A stretch of 64,000 nucleotides of DNA from Clostridia bacterium (GTDB lineage Bacteria > Bacillota > Clostridia > Christensenellales > Borkfalkiaceae). The stretch is taken from assembly GCA_017463105.1 (NCBI GenBank), contig JAFTPU010000001.1, positions 1 through 64,000 of the forward strand. Direction: 5' to 3'. The position numbers and the translations under genes are program-made. A model generated the notes under the pieces. The model was not told the DNA's origin. It ran no database searches and saw only the letters and a program-made list of their open reading frames with translations. Positions 36,228 to 45,427 of the stretch are shown here, in pieces; position 1 is the first letter of the stretch, and each line of letters starts with the position of its first letter.

Positions 36228-37226
36228 TTATTTTTCCGCGTTTCCCTCGGTATTTTCCGAAACGGCGGAAACGTTTGCCGTTTCGTCGATATAATCGAAG
36301 AAATGCTCCCTGTCGCCGTAATCGGGATTGCTCGCGATCTTATCGTAAGTAATAAAGTATTTTTTACCCTTGATCGTATAATAATATACGTATTGCAAAC
36401 AGATAAACAACATATACGACATCGGCACGGTGAGAATCAACGCGCTGCCGAACGTGGAGATCGCCGCGAGCACGTTCCCGACGATCACGGTATAAACGCC
36501 CGCGATATACGTTGCGTATACTTTCGAACGCTGTCTCTTCTCCGTTTTGTTCGCATAGCGGAACGCTTCCCTGAGCGGTTTGTTATCCGTCGTCATTGCG
36601 GGCAGCCAAAGCCCCGTAAACGTGAATTTCAAAGCCTGCATCAATACGATCAGCGTTATACCGAAGAACAGTCCGGCAAAAATATTCACGGCGGACAAAA
36701 GCAGCATCACCAGCCCGATCGTCAACACGTCGAACACGAAAACGACGGGCACGTACACGAGCGCGTACACGAACGCTTTGCCGAGGTTGGCAACGAACGC
36801 CGTGAAGAAATGCGTTTCCGAATAGGTCGCCATACGGTCGTTGAGCGTACTGCCCACGGCAAAATAGCACAGCGTTTCGGCGATACGCTTGAGAAGATAA
36901 ACAAGGACGCATCCCACGACGGCAAGCGTGATCGTGGTCGCCTTGGAGCCGATCAGCTTCAACACCTCTTTACCCGAAGCAAAGATGGAATCCTTCGCCG
37001 CCGACAGACTCGTATGATCGGCGTCGAAGAATGAAATAAAGAAATTCTGCACGCCGTCGATAAGCCCGTCCATGGGCTGACTGTTCCATATATCGAGGAT
37101 CTCGGGCAGGATCATCGCGCAACAGAGCGCGCCCGCGATCACCCCCACGATCAGTCTGTAAAGCATTATTTTATAAACGTTTTTGAAATTTTCCACGAGT
37201 AAGCGGATCACGTTACGGAAAAGCAT
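36228..37226 (-). CDS. Polytopic membrane protein, about six helices, unknown function
   Basis: 332 residues with about six hydrophobic segments, among them VGVIAGALCCAMIL near 28-42, ITLAVVGCVLVYLL near 97, and further ones near 145-210 and 245-285. The acidic C-terminal tail (about 40 residues) is soluble. It resembles its upstream neighbour (273 residues) in topology, and the two genes are 15 bases apart, so they may form a heteromer. No transport or catalytic motif is visible. Confidence 0.7.
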   Translation of the reverse strand: MLFRNVIRLLVENFKNVYKIMLYRLIVGVIAGALCCAMILPEILDIWNSQPMDGLIDGVQNFFISFFDADHTSLSAAKDSIFASGKEVLKLIGSKATTITLAVVGCVLVYLLKRIAETLCYFAVGSTLNDRMATYSETHFFTAFVANLGKAFVYALVYVPVVFVFDVLTIGLVMLLLSAVNIFAGLFFGITLIVLMQALKFTFTGLWLPAMTTDNKPLREAFRYANKTEKRQRSKVYATYIAGVYTVIVGNVLAAISTFGSALILTVPMSYMLFICLQYVYYYTIKGKKYFITYDKIASNPDYGDREHFFDYIDETANVSAVSENTEGNAEK

Positions 37227-37241
37227 GTTTCGTTTCTCCTT

Positions 37242-38063
37242 TTAATAATAACGATTGAGATCGGCGCGTTGAATGTTGTCGCGATCGAAATAGGCGATCA
37301 TCATGCGTACGCAATAGATCATGATCAATGCGGTGTAGATCGCGGTGGAAGCCGCATAGAACACAACCCCGTCGGGAGCGAAAAACGCGCACGCCGCGAT
37401 AAGCGCTTCCACGAACAACAGGGACCCGAGCTGTCCGAGCAATATCCGCCATTTGACGGGCGCGATCAATTGATAGGAATACTGTAACGCCTCCATCGCT
37501 TTGAATCCCGTGATCTGCATACAGGGCAGCCACAGATAGACGGTTCCGATCACGTAGATCAGCACGGCGTGCATACCGAGAAAGGATACCCCTGCAAGCA
37601 GGTATGCGATCACCGCATTGGATATCATCGAAAAGAAGTGCAAAAGCGCCGCCGTGACGAGCGACCATACTTCGTAAAGCACGAGGAGTAAAAACGCGTA
37701 TCCCGCTGTAGAAACCAGATTGTCGTTCAGCTTGGAAAACAGTCCGTTATAAGTACGCTTGCCGATACGCATATGCTTGTCCAAAAGGGCGAGCATCATT
37801 GCCACGCAGACGATGATAAGCACTACGCCCAAAAGTCCGAACACGACCGACTGCCACGACGCGAAGTTCAGAATGGAGATCGCACGGAAAAGGTGCGAAA
37901 AGTGAAAGGAGCTTATATCTCCCGTAAGCAACGTTTCTATCGCGCAACGAATCGATTCCCGATCCGCCGAAAGTGCGAAAAAGAAAGCGGGAATGATCGC
38001 AAAGGGAAATATATGCCAAAAATTTTTTAAGATGTATTTACCCGATTGAGCCGTATATTTCAT
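37242..38063 (-). CDS. Polytopic membrane protein, about six helices, partner of the next gene
   Basis: 273 residues with about six transmembrane segments. It is followed after 15 bases by a membrane protein of similar layout, and both carry a long loop before the third helix. It has its own strong promoter at 38083-38111. I do not recognise the family; the fold could be a DUF624-like or export-related membrane component, which is a guess. Confidence 0.7.
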   Translation of the reverse strand: MKYTAQSGKYILKNFWHIFPFAIIPAFFFALSADRESIRCAIETLLTGDISSFHFSHLFRAISILNFASWQSVVFGLLGVVLIIVCVAMMLALLDKHMRIGKRTYNGLFSKLNDNLVSTAGYAFLLLVLYEVWSLVTAALLHFFSMISNAVIAYLLAGVSFLGMHAVLIYVIGTVYLWLPCMQITGFKAMEALQYSYQLIAPVKWRILLGQLGSLLFVEALIAACAFFAPDGVVFYAASTAIYTALIMIYCVRMMIAYFDRDNIQRADLNRYY

Positions 38064-38082
38064 AACGTTCTCCTCTTTTTGT

Positions 38083-38111
38083 ATTATACCACAAAAAATC
38101 CGCCGTGTAAA
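38083..38111 (-). promoter_or_regulatory. Promoter of the two membrane protein genes
   Basis: Minus strand TTTACA, 17 bases, TATAAT, ending 20 bases before the start codon. Confidence 0.7.
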
Positions 38112-38120
38112 GTGTTTTGT

Positions 38121-38172
38121 AAAAAAAAGAGAAAACTCCCCTCCGAGACGGTCGCTCCGTCCCGAAAGGGAA
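38121..38172 (-). terminator. Terminator of the citrate-to-2-oxoglutarate operon
   Basis: Minus strand: a long hairpin with TTCCC/GGGGAG and CGGGACGG/CCGTCTCG paired blocks, followed by TTTTCTCTTTTTTTT, 25 bases past the isocitrate dehydrogenase stop. Confidence 0.75.
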
Positions 38173-38196
38173 TTTATTTTCGAATCGGTTACGCGA

Positions 38197-39375
38197 TCAA
38201 AGAAGCTTTTTCAGCGTCTCCATTACGTAATTACCGAATTCTTCGCAAGTAGCGCCCGTGTCGCGGCCCGTGATCACGAGCTTCTTTTCCTCGAACGAGC
38301 AAATATCGAGCGCGCGCTCGAGCTTATCCGCCCTGTCTTGCAAGCCGATATGCGACAGAAGCATAACGCAAGCGCGAAGCATCGAGCAAGGATCCGCATA
38401 CTGTCCTCTGCCCTCCGTGACCATACGGGGCGCGGAGCCGTGGATCGCTTCGAACATGGCGTACTTTTTGCCGATATTCGCACAGCCCGCCGTGCCGACG
38501 CCGCCCTGAAATTCCGCCGCCTCGTCGGAAATGATATCGCCGTAAAGATTGGGAAGCAACAATACCTTGAAATCGCGGCGGCGTTTTTTATCGACGAGCT
38601 TTGCTGTCATGATATCCGCATACCATTCGTCCGTGACGATATCGGGATACAGATCGCCCACCTTATGGCAATCCTCGAGGAAGTTTCCGTCCGTCGTTTT
38701 GATAACGTTTGCTTTGGTTACGAGCGAAACTCTGTTCAAACCGTTCTTATGCGCGTAATCGTACGCAAGGCGTGCGATCCTGTCCGAACCCTGCTTGGTC
38801 GTGACGGTGAAATCCACCGCAAGGTCCTCGGTGATATTGAATCCCGACGAGCCGATCGCATAACCGCCCTCGGTGTTTTCGCGGAAGATCGTCCAATTGA
38901 TCCCCTCCTCGGGTACTTTTACGGGGCGGATATTCGCAAACAGATCGAGCGCCTTACGCATAGCGACGTTCGCCGATTCGATGTTGGGCATGCCGCTCCC
39001 TTTTTGGGGGGTCGTCGTGGGTCCCTTCAGAATGATATGGCAGGCTTTCAGTTCCGCCATAACGTCGTCGGGGATCGCTTTGCCTTTTTCGATACGGTTT
39101 TCGATCGTCAGTCCTTCGATATCCTTAAACTCCACCTTACCCGCTTTTACGAGATCGGCGAGAATAAATTCAAGCACTCTTCTTGCCTGTGCGGAAATGA
39201 TGGGACCGATACCGTCGCCGCCGCAAACGCCGATCTTGATACAATCGAGCGCGCCGTAATCGACGAAATCGCCCTGCGCTTTCATATCCTCCACGCGCGT
39301 AAGCTGATCCGCCATCAGTTTTCTGAACTTTTCACAAGCCGCGTCCAACTGCGCTTTGTATTCTTCCTTTTCCAT
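38197..39375 (-). CDS. icd: Isocitrate dehydrogenase, NAD(P)-dependent (IDH/IPMDH family)
   Basis: 392 residues of the beta-decarboxylating dehydrogenase family. GGDGIGP at 52-58, the SANVAMRK substrate block, NLYGDIISDEAA with metal-binding Asp, and AIHGSAP for the cofactor loop are present. Isocitrate rather than isopropylmalate is favoured by the SxN block and by the operon with citrate synthase and aconitase. The cofactor loop continues RMVTEG, which matches neither the classic NADP (KY) nor NAD (DI) signature, so cofactor choice is open. It makes 2-oxoglutarate, probably for glutamate. It follows aconitase by 14 bases. Confidence 0.88.
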   Translation of the reverse strand: MEKEEYKAQLDAACEKFRKLMADQLTRVEDMKAQGDFVDYGALDCIKIGVCGGDGIGPIISAQARRVLEFILADLVKAGKVEFKDIEGLTIENRIEKGKAIPDDVMAELKACHIILKGPTTTPQKGSGMPNIESANVAMRKALDLFANIRPVKVPEEGINWTIFRENTEGGYAIGSSGFNITEDLAVDFTVTTKQGSDRIARLAYDYAHKNGLNRVSLVTKANVIKTTDGNFLEDCHKVGDLYPDIVTDEWYADIMTAKLVDKKRRRDFKVLLLPNLYGDIISDEAAEFQGGVGTAGCANIGKKYAMFEAIHGSAPRMVTEGRGQYADPCSMLRACVMLLSHIGLQDRADKLERALDICSFEEKKLVITGRDTGATCEEFGNYVMETLKKLL

Positions 39376-39389
39376 TGGTTTATTCTCCT

Positions 39390-41318
39390 TTAATTGTTTT
39401 TGGTATAATTCAAACAGCCGCCCGCCAACAACATTTCACGCTGACGCGCCGACAAATTCAGGCAAAGCTCGGCTTTCGCTCCGTTCGTTTCGTTGACGAG
39501 CGTCGCTCCCGTTTGTCCCGCTACCGCTTCCGCAAAGCCCGCGATCGAGATCTTGTCTCCTTCCGCGAATTTTTCGTAATCGTCGGGGTTTGCAAGCGTC
39601 ATCGGCACGATGCCGAAGTTGATGAGGTTCGCCACGTGGATACGCGCGAAGCTCTTCGCCACCACCGCTTTGATTCCCAAATACAACGGCACGAGCGCCG
39701 CGTGCTCGCGCGAGGAGCCCTGTCCGTAATTCGATCCGCCGAGGATCACGCCGCCGCCCTTTTTCTTGGCGCGTTCGGGGAAATCCTTGTCGCATACGGT
39801 AAAGCAGAACTCCGAAAGCTTCGGAACGTTCGATCTGTAAGGCAACACCTTCGTGCCCGCGGGCATGATATGATCGGTCGTGATATCGTCTCCGACCTTT
39901 AAAATCAGCTCGCAAGACAGATCTTTATCGGGCGCTTTGCCGACGGGAATGGGCTTGATGTTGGGACCGCGTTCAACGGTCACTTCGTCCATCTTCTCCG
40001 CCGCAACGGGCATTTCGATCAGGTTATCGTTAATTTTGAACGCCGTCGGCATTTCTATCTTGGGCGCAACGCCGAGCGTCGTGGGATCGGTAAACACGCC
40101 CGCAACCGCGCTCGCCGCCGCCGTTTCGGGGGATACGAGGTAGACCTGCGCGTCCGCCGTCCCGCTGCGCGCAAGGAAGTTACGGTTGAAGGTACGGAGG
40201 CTCACGCCCGCAGACTGCGGGGAGAAGCCCATACCGATACAAGGTCCGCAAGCACATTCGAGGATACGTGCGCCTGCGTTGATAAGATCGGCAAGCGCGC
40301 CGCATTCCGCAAGCATCGTATACACCTGTTTCGAGCCGGGCGAAATGGACAAGCTCACGTCGGGATGAACGGTCTTGCCCTTGAGCATCGCCGCCACGGT
40401 GAGCATATCCTGCATGGACGAATTGGTGCAAGAACCGATACAGACCTGATTGATCTTCATACCCGAAAGTTCTTTTACCGTTTTTACGTTGTCGGGGCTG
40501 TGCGGGCAAGCCGCCAAAGGCTCGAGCGCGCTCAGATCGACGGTGTATTCCGCGTCGTAAACGGCGTCTTTATCGGAGGAAAGCTCGACGAAATCCTGTT
40601 CTCTGCCCTCTGCCTTGAGGAAAGCTTTCGTCACTTCGTCGGCGGGGAAGATCGAGCTGGTCGCGCCCAGCTCCGCGCCCATATTGGTAATCGTCGCGCG
40701 CTGAGGCACGGAAAGCGTTTTCACGCCCTCGCCCGCATATTCGACGATCGCGCCGACTCCGCCCTTCACGCCGAGCTGACGCAGGACCTCGAGAATGACG
40801 TCCTTCGCGCCGACGTAATCGGACAATTTACCGACGAGCTCCACTTTGATCATTTTCGGCATGGTTATGTAATAGGTACCGCCGCCCATGGCGACCGCCA
40901 CGTCGAGACCGCCCGCGCCCATACCGAGCATACCGATACCGCCCGCCGTAGGCGTATGCGAATCGGAACCGATGAGGGTTTTCCCGGGTTTGGAGAAACG
41001 TTCCAAATGCACTTGATGACAAATGCCGTTACCGGGGCGGGAGAAGCGGATACCGTGCTTTTTCGTCACCGTTTGGATATAACGGTGATCGTCGGCGTTT
41101 TCAAAGCCCGCCTGCAACGTGTTGTGGTCGATATACGCCACGGAAAGCTCCGTTTTCACGCGGTCGATCCCCATTGCTTCGAATTGCAGATACGCCATCG
41201 TACCCGTAGCGTCCTGTGTTAAGGTCTGATCTATTTTCAGACCGATCTCCTTGCCCGCGATCATCTCCCCGCAAACAAGGTGGTTTTTAATGATTTTTTG
41301 CGCTATCGTATAGCCCAT
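39390..41318 (-). CDS. acnA: Aconitate hydratase
   Basis: 642 residues, matching the shorter, mitochondrial-like aconitase class found in anaerobes. The three cluster cysteines lie in GSCTNSS and ECACGPCIGMG, and the swivel domain carries GSNYGQGSSREHAAL. GSDSHTPTAGG and DDITTDHIMPAGT are also conserved. It isomerises citrate to isocitrate between the products of its neighbours. Isopropylmalate isomerase is less likely because both halves are fused and the operon lacks leu genes. It lies 33 bases after the citrate synthase gene. Confidence 0.94.
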   Translation of the reverse strand: MGYTIAQKIIKNHLVCGEMIAGKEIGLKIDQTLTQDATGTMAYLQFEAMGIDRVKTELSVAYIDHNTLQAGFENADDHRYIQTVTKKHGIRFSRPGNGICHQVHLERFSKPGKTLIGSDSHTPTAGGIGMLGMGAGGLDVAVAMGGGTYYITMPKMIKVELVGKLSDYVGAKDVILEVLRQLGVKGGVGAIVEYAGEGVKTLSVPQRATITNMGAELGATSSIFPADEVTKAFLKAEGREQDFVELSSDKDAVYDAEYTVDLSALEPLAACPHSPDNVKTVKELSGMKINQVCIGSCTNSSMQDMLTVAAMLKGKTVHPDVSLSISPGSKQVYTMLAECGALADLINAGARILECACGPCIGMGFSPQSAGVSLRTFNRNFLARSGTADAQVYLVSPETAAASAVAGVFTDPTTLGVAPKIEMPTAFKINDNLIEMPVAAEKMDEVTVERGPNIKPIPVGKAPDKDLSCELILKVGDDITTDHIMPAGTKVLPYRSNVPKLSEFCFTVCDKDFPERAKKKGGGVILGGSNYGQGSSREHAALVPLYLGIKAVVAKSFARIHVANLINFGIVPMTLANPDDYEKFAEGDKISIAGFAEAVAGQTGATLVNETNGAKAELCLNLSARQREMLLAGGCLNYTKNN

Positions 41319-41351
41319 AATTTATTCTATCCTCACTCTTCTTCGATTATA

Positions 41352-42743
41352 TTATAAGTCAAACCAATTAAGCGAACAACGTCCGTCCTTGGAATTGGCT
41401 TTGAACAGATCCTCCAGCTCCTTTTCGCCCATGACCGTCGTTCTGCCGTCGGCGTAAAGCGCGTCGATCTGCATTTTCATTTGTTGCACGATCCAATCCT
41501 GTTTGCTCACCTGCTTTTCGGGCGGAAGCTTGAAATGCTTATTGATCCAATACGCGATGCCCGCAAGTCCCGAAGTATTGGAAACGGATACCTCCGCAGG
41601 TCTCTTCAATATCTTTTCCGTATCGAAAATATTGTAAATTTCCGCGTCCTTCATCATGCCGTCGGCGTGTACGCCCGCACGGGTGAGATTGAACGCGCTG
41701 CCGACGAACGGAGTCATCGGCGGTACGGGATAATCGAGTTCCTTTTCGAAATATTCCGCGATATCCGTGATCGCCGTCGTATCCATGCCGTCCAGCGTAC
41801 CGCGCAAAGAAGCGTATTGCATGACCATCGCTTCCGTAGGCACGTTGCCCGTACGCTCGCCGATACCGAGGAGCGAACAGTTTACGCCGCTCGCGCCGTA
41901 CAGCCATGCGCTGACCGCGTTCGCAACGCCCATGTAAAAGTCGTTATGTCCATGCCATTCGAGCATTTCGCTGGTAACGTCGGAATAGTGATGCAGACCG
42001 TAAACGATACCGGGAACGCTGCGGGGAGGCGCGGCGCCGGGGAACGGAACCCCGTAGCCCATCGTATCGCACATACGGATCTTGACGGGGATCTTCGCTT
42101 CACGCGAAAGCTCGATGAGCGCGTTCACGAACGGAACGACGAACCCGTAGAAATCGGCGCGGGTCAGATCCTCGAGGTGGCAACGGGGCGAAATGCCCGC
42201 GTCGAACGCCTGCTTGACGATGGAAAGGTAATGGTCGTACGCCTGTTTTCTCGTCATGTTGAGCTTTTTGAAAATGTGATAATCGGAACAGCTTACGAGA
42301 ATACCCGTTTCCTTGATCCCGATATCGTGCACCAACTCGAAATCCTCTTTCTTCGCGCGGATCCACGTGGTGATCTCGGGGAATTTATAACCCAAAGCCA
42401 TACACTGCTCGAGCGCGTCTCTGTCCTTTTTCGTATATACGAAAAATTCGCTTTGACGAATGATCCCCTTCGGACCGCCGAGACGGGCGATCAGCTTGTA
42501 AATGTCGACGATCTGTTTCGCCGTATACGGCGCGCGCGACTGCTGACCGTCGCGGAAGGTCGTGTCGGTGATCCAAATATCTTTGGGCATGTTCATCGGC
42601 ACGCGGCGATGGTTAAAGGGCGTTTTCGGCACCTCGTCGTACGGATAAATGTCGCGGAACAATTGCGCTTCGGGCACGTCCTGCAACTCGTACTTGTATT
42701 GATCCTGTTCCAACAGGTTGCTTATGGAGTTCAATTCGATCAT
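41352..42743 (-). CDS. Re-type citrate synthase (HMGL/isopropylmalate synthase family)
   Basis: 463 residues with DTTFRDGQQS near 60, the CHLEDLTRAD block and EWHGHNDFYMG, which are metal and acetyl-CoA sites of the DRE-TIM metallolyase family. Length and the N-terminal extension match the Re-citrate synthase of Clostridium kluyveri rather than homocitrate or isopropylmalate synthase, and the next two genes are aconitase and isocitrate dehydrogenase. It condenses acetyl-CoA and oxaloacetate with stereochemistry opposite to the common enzyme and is typical of strict anaerobes. A perfect promoter and an operator-like palindrome precede it. Confidence 0.9.
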   Translation of the reverse strand: MIELNSISNLLEQDQYKYELQDVPEAQLFRDIYPYDEVPKTPFNHRRVPMNMPKDIWITDTTFRDGQQSRAPYTAKQIVDIYKLIARLGGPKGIIRQSEFFVYTKKDRDALEQCMALGYKFPEITTWIRAKKEDFELVHDIGIKETGILVSCSDYHIFKKLNMTRKQAYDHYLSIVKQAFDAGISPRCHLEDLTRADFYGFVVPFVNALIELSREAKIPVKIRMCDTMGYGVPFPGAAPPRSVPGIVYGLHHYSDVTSEMLEWHGHNDFYMGVANAVSAWLYGASGVNCSLLGIGERTGNVPTEAMVMQYASLRGTLDGMDTTAITDIAEYFEKELDYPVPPMTPFVGSAFNLTRAGVHADGMMKDAEIYNIFDTEKILKRPAEVSVSNTSGLAGIAYWINKHFKLPPEKQVSKQDWIVQQMKMQIDALYADGRTTVMGEKELEDLFKANSKDGRCSLNWFDL

Positions 42744-42789
42744 ATTATCTATCTTCCTCTGCGTTTTATTTTTTCGATTGATTTACCTT

Positions 42790-42805
42790 GTTTAATTTAT
42801 TAAAC
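42790..42805. promoter_or_regulatory. Operator-like palindrome between the -10 box and the Re-citrate synthase gene
   Basis: GTTTAATTTATTAAAC, with seven-base arms and a two-base centre, covers the expected transcription start of the operon. A repressor bound here would block transcription; the likely signal is glutamate or nitrogen status, which is inference. Confidence 0.5.
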
Positions 42806-42807
42806 CG

Positions 42808-42836
42808 ATTATAGCGGAAAATTTTGCTTTTGTCAA
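42808..42836 (-). promoter_or_regulatory. Consensus promoter of the Re-citrate synthase operon
   Basis: Minus strand TTGACA, 17 bases, TATAAT: a perfect match in both boxes and spacing, suggesting strong expression when not repressed. Confidence 0.85.
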
Positions 42837-42897
42837 GGATTTCGACGGGCAAAAGAGTTTTTCTTCCCACGTAAGCGTGATTTTTTTCATTTTTACA

Positions 42898-42940
42898 CGA
42901 AAAAACGCTCCGTTCGACTGCCCGCACCCCGAAAGCGTCT
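42898..42940 (-). terminator. Probable terminator after the first SDR gene
   Basis: Minus strand ACGCTTTCG and CGAACGGAGCGT can pair across a 14-base loop and are followed by six T. The stem is imperfect. Confidence 0.5.
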
Positions 42941-42952
42941 CTCTTGTTCTTT

Positions 42953-43765
42953 TTAAAATGCGTCTTTGGATATTCGGCTCCAACGCCTTGCGATAAAATG
43001 CAATTTCCACGACGCGGGGATACACGCCGTCGAAACGCGCATTACTTTATTCCAAAATCCGGGGATCGCCTTGCGTTTATTTTTACGTACCGCTCGGAGG
43101 GAATATTCCGCCACCCATTCGGGCGATTTCGCCGCAAGCTTTCCCCACAGTCCCTGTCCCTTGATCTGCGCTTTGATATCTTCGCGCGTGGGCATTGCGC
43201 CGGGCAGGATCGCCGTCACCGCCGCGTTCTTGCCCTTGAGTTCTTCGCGCAAAGCGACGGAGAAAGAGGTCAACGCTCCTTTCGTCGCGCTGTATATCGC
43301 AAAATACGGCATCGGATAAATCCCCGAAACGCTGGAAACGTTGATAATTTCCAACCGCTCGGCACGATTTTCGATCGAAAAACGGCAAAGCGACGCCGCC
43401 GCCTCGAAATTCACGCGGCATTGAAAAGCGATCTTCTCCTGCGAATATTTCGCAAATGCTTTCTGTATATCCGCACCCGCCGCGTTGACGAGCAAAGCAA
43501 TTTTCAATCCTGCCGCTCGGATCGCTTCCGTCATCGCGCGCCTACTCCCTTCGTCCGAAAGATCGGCGGCATACGTGTGCACGGTAAGACTTTCGTATTT
43601 TTCAACCAATTCCCTTTTCAACGCGCAAAGCTTTTCCTCGCTTCTGCCCGTGAGTATCAAGGTATAGCCGCGCTTTGCCAATGCGTAAACGAAGGCTTTG
43701 CCCAAGCCTCCCGTCGCGCCCGTCACGAACGCGCAACCGTTTTGTTCTATTGCCGTTTTCCGCAT
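42953..43765 (-). CDS. Short-chain dehydrogenase/reductase
   Basis: 270 residues from an ATG at 43765, which has GGAG 8 bases upstream inside the end of the preceding gene; the frame is open further upstream but there overlaps that gene in another frame. TGATGGLG at the N-terminus binds the cofactor; the active-site Ser lies in NVSSVSG and the Tyr/Lys in YSATKG. The C-terminus is basic and could touch the membrane. The family (YqjQ/DltE-like) includes fatty-acid and sugar reductases; the substrate is unknown. Third gene of the yggS unit. Confidence 0.85.
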   Translation of the reverse strand: MRKTAIEQNGCAFVTGATGGLGKAFVYALAKRGYTLILTGRSEEKLCALKRELVEKYESLTVHTYAADLSDEGSRRAMTEAIRAAGLKIALLVNAAGADIQKAFAKYSQEKIAFQCRVNFEAAASLCRFSIENRAERLEIINVSSVSGIYPMPYFAIYSATKGALTSFSVALREELKGKNAAVTAILPGAMPTREDIKAQIKGQGLWGKLAAKSPEWVAEYSLRAVRKNKRKAIPGFWNKVMRVSTACIPASWKLHFIARRWSRISKDAF

Positions 43766-43767
43766 AC

Positions 43768-44625
43768 TCAACTCCATAACGTATCGGGATCGAACCCGTA
43801 GACCTGCACCACTTCCATCAGCGGCGACTGCGCCATATCCCGCGGCTTCACCACCGCGCCGCCCGTAGAATCCAGATCGTACCCGAATCTCTTGTACGCA
43901 TACCATACGAGATGCGCGCACTGCGTGCCCGTAAGTCCTTCGGGCGCATATTTTTTCGAAAGTACTCCTTCCGTCAGCCGATACGGTATATCGACCATAT
44001 TCTCCCGTGCGTAACGGGCGATCTCCGCTTTCGTTTCCTTCTCCACCTTCGGGCGCAGAATGATGAAATTGGAAAAGCTCTGAAATGCGGAAACGTAATT
44101 CATCTCGCTCTCGCAACCCGGCGAGATCGCTTCGAGTATCCGCTCGTTCGCGCCGTCCACGACCAACGCCGCGTGTCCGTAACGGAACCACGAAACGCGC
44201 ACGGACGCGGACACGATCACGTCCCCGTCCTCCACGATCGCAAACGCCGCGTTTGCGTTCACTTCTTCCTGATAGGTAAAGGGCGCAAAATGCCGCGCCT
44301 CCGCTTCGTGATCGGCAAAATAATGCTCTTGGATCGCCAATATGCGATCGCGCTTACCCGCCGCAAGCAAGCCGTCGATCCCGAGCCTCGTCAGTCCCGT
44401 TTGCGCATACAGCGTTTCGTAATCTGCTTCCGTCAATTCGGCTTTCTTGAGGAGTCCGCCGATATCCGCCTTTTCGTAGTCGGGCTTCCAATTATCCCAA
44501 CTATTTTCGGTATATACGACGCCAAGCTGCAAAACGCCCAAAACGACGACAACGAAAAGCACGACTGCGCCCAAGATCGCAAGCAGCCGCTTTTTCCGAT
44601 TTTTTACCGTCCGTTTCTTTGCCAT
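43768..44625 (-). CDS. Membrane-anchored permuted papain-fold amidase (YiiX/C92-like)
   Basis: 285 residues. A basic start and one helix at about 13-35 anchor it to the membrane, with the rest outside. The order His then Cys marks a permuted NlpC/P60 fold: YGHAALVVDG with His151, then GTQCAHLVWYAY with Cys236, and Glu165 between them. Such proteins cleave peptidoglycan peptides or lipid-linked substrates. It lies between yggS (4-base gap) and the SDR gene (2-base gap). The substrate is not known. Confidence 0.8.
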   Translation of the reverse strand: MAKKRTVKNRKKRLLAILGAVVLFVVVVLGVLQLGVVYTENSWDNWKPDYEKADIGGLLKKAELTEADYETLYAQTGLTRLGIDGLLAAGKRDRILAIQEHYFADHEAEARHFAPFTYQEEVNANAAFAIVEDGDVIVSASVRVSWFRYGHAALVVDGANERILEAISPGCESEMNYVSAFQSFSNFIILRPKVEKETKAEIARYARENMVDIPYRLTEGVLSKKYAPEGLTGTQCAHLVWYAYKRFGYDLDSTGGAVVKPRDMAQSPLMEVVQVYGFDPDTLWS

Positions 44626-44629
44626 GATC

Positions 44630-45316
44630 TTACGCCTTTACCGTGTAGTCGCGCGCGCCGAAGATCGTCGAGCCCAAACGCACCATATTGCTCCCTTCTT
44701 CAACGCACAGCGCGTAATCCCCGCTCATGCCCATCGACAGATATTCGATATCCCCCGACTGTGTTTTCGACCAATCGAACAACGCGCGCATTTTGCGTGC
44801 GAGGGCGCGGAGCGTCTTTTCATCGTCGGTATCGGGCAACATCGCCATAAAGCCTTTTACCCGCAAGCCCTCCGTTTGCGTAAGCGTAAAAAACGCCTCC
44901 TCGGCATTTTCGAGCGCATAGCCGCCCTTCGTTTCCTCGTCGCCGATATTCACCTGTATCAAAATATTCGAAACGATCCCTTTCCGCACGGACAAACGCG
45001 CGATCTCCGCCGCCAGCTCCGCCCGATCGCAGGAATGGAAGAGCTCCACGTTTCCGACCAAATACTTCACTTTATTCGTCTGCAAATGCCCGATGAAATG
45101 TCGGGGACAAGGCAAAAGCAGATCGTTTTTATCTCGGAATTCCTGCGCCTTATTCTCCGCAACCGCGTCCACGCCCGCCTCGATCGCCGCGTTGATCGCC
45201 TCGGGCGTCTGCGTTTTTATCGCCGCAACCAGCGTCACTTTCTCCCCGAACGGATTGCCCCTTTCAAGCGCGCTTTTGATTTTCATTATGTTTTCCCTGA
45301 TCGTCACCGTATCCAT
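44630..45316 (-). CDS. yggS: YggS-family PLP-binding protein
   Basis: 228 residues with the PLP lysine in VAAIKTQ near 32, the HFIGHLQTNK block, and SMGMSGDY with the phosphate-binding segment near the C-terminus. This family (YggS, YlmE, human PLPBP) buffers pyridoxal phosphate and affects amino-acid pools; no enzyme activity is established. In many Gram-positive bacteria it sits in the division cluster with ylmF and sepF, whereas here it opens a unit with an amidase and an SDR protein. A consensus promoter lies at 45339-45367. Confidence 0.93.
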   Translation of the reverse strand: MDTVTIRENIMKIKSALERGNPFGEKVTLVAAIKTQTPEAINAAIEAGVDAVAENKAQEFRDKNDLLLPCPRHFIGHLQTNKVKYLVGNVELFHSCDRAELAAEIARLSVRKGIVSNILIQVNIGDEETKGGYALENAEEAFFTLTQTEGLRVKGFMAMLPDTDDEKTLRALARKMRALFDWSKTQSGDIEYLSMGMSGDYALCVEEGSNMVRLGSTIFGARDYTVKA

Positions 45317-45338
45317 AAGATTTCTCCTTTCGCTCCTT

Positions 45339-45367
45339 AGTATACACTTTTACTTCCTTTTTGTCAA
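45339..45367 (-). promoter_or_regulatory. Promoter of the yggS-amidase-SDR unit
   Basis: Minus strand TTGACA, 17 bases, TATACT. It faces away from the LysR promoter; an inverted repeat GGGAAAAA/TTTTTCCC (45379-45386 and 45411-45418) lies between the two. Confidence 0.75.
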
Positions 45368-45427
45368 TCCGCGCAAAAGGGAAAAACGGCTTTTTTTAAA
45401 TCTTTTCACTTTTTTCCCGTAAATTGC

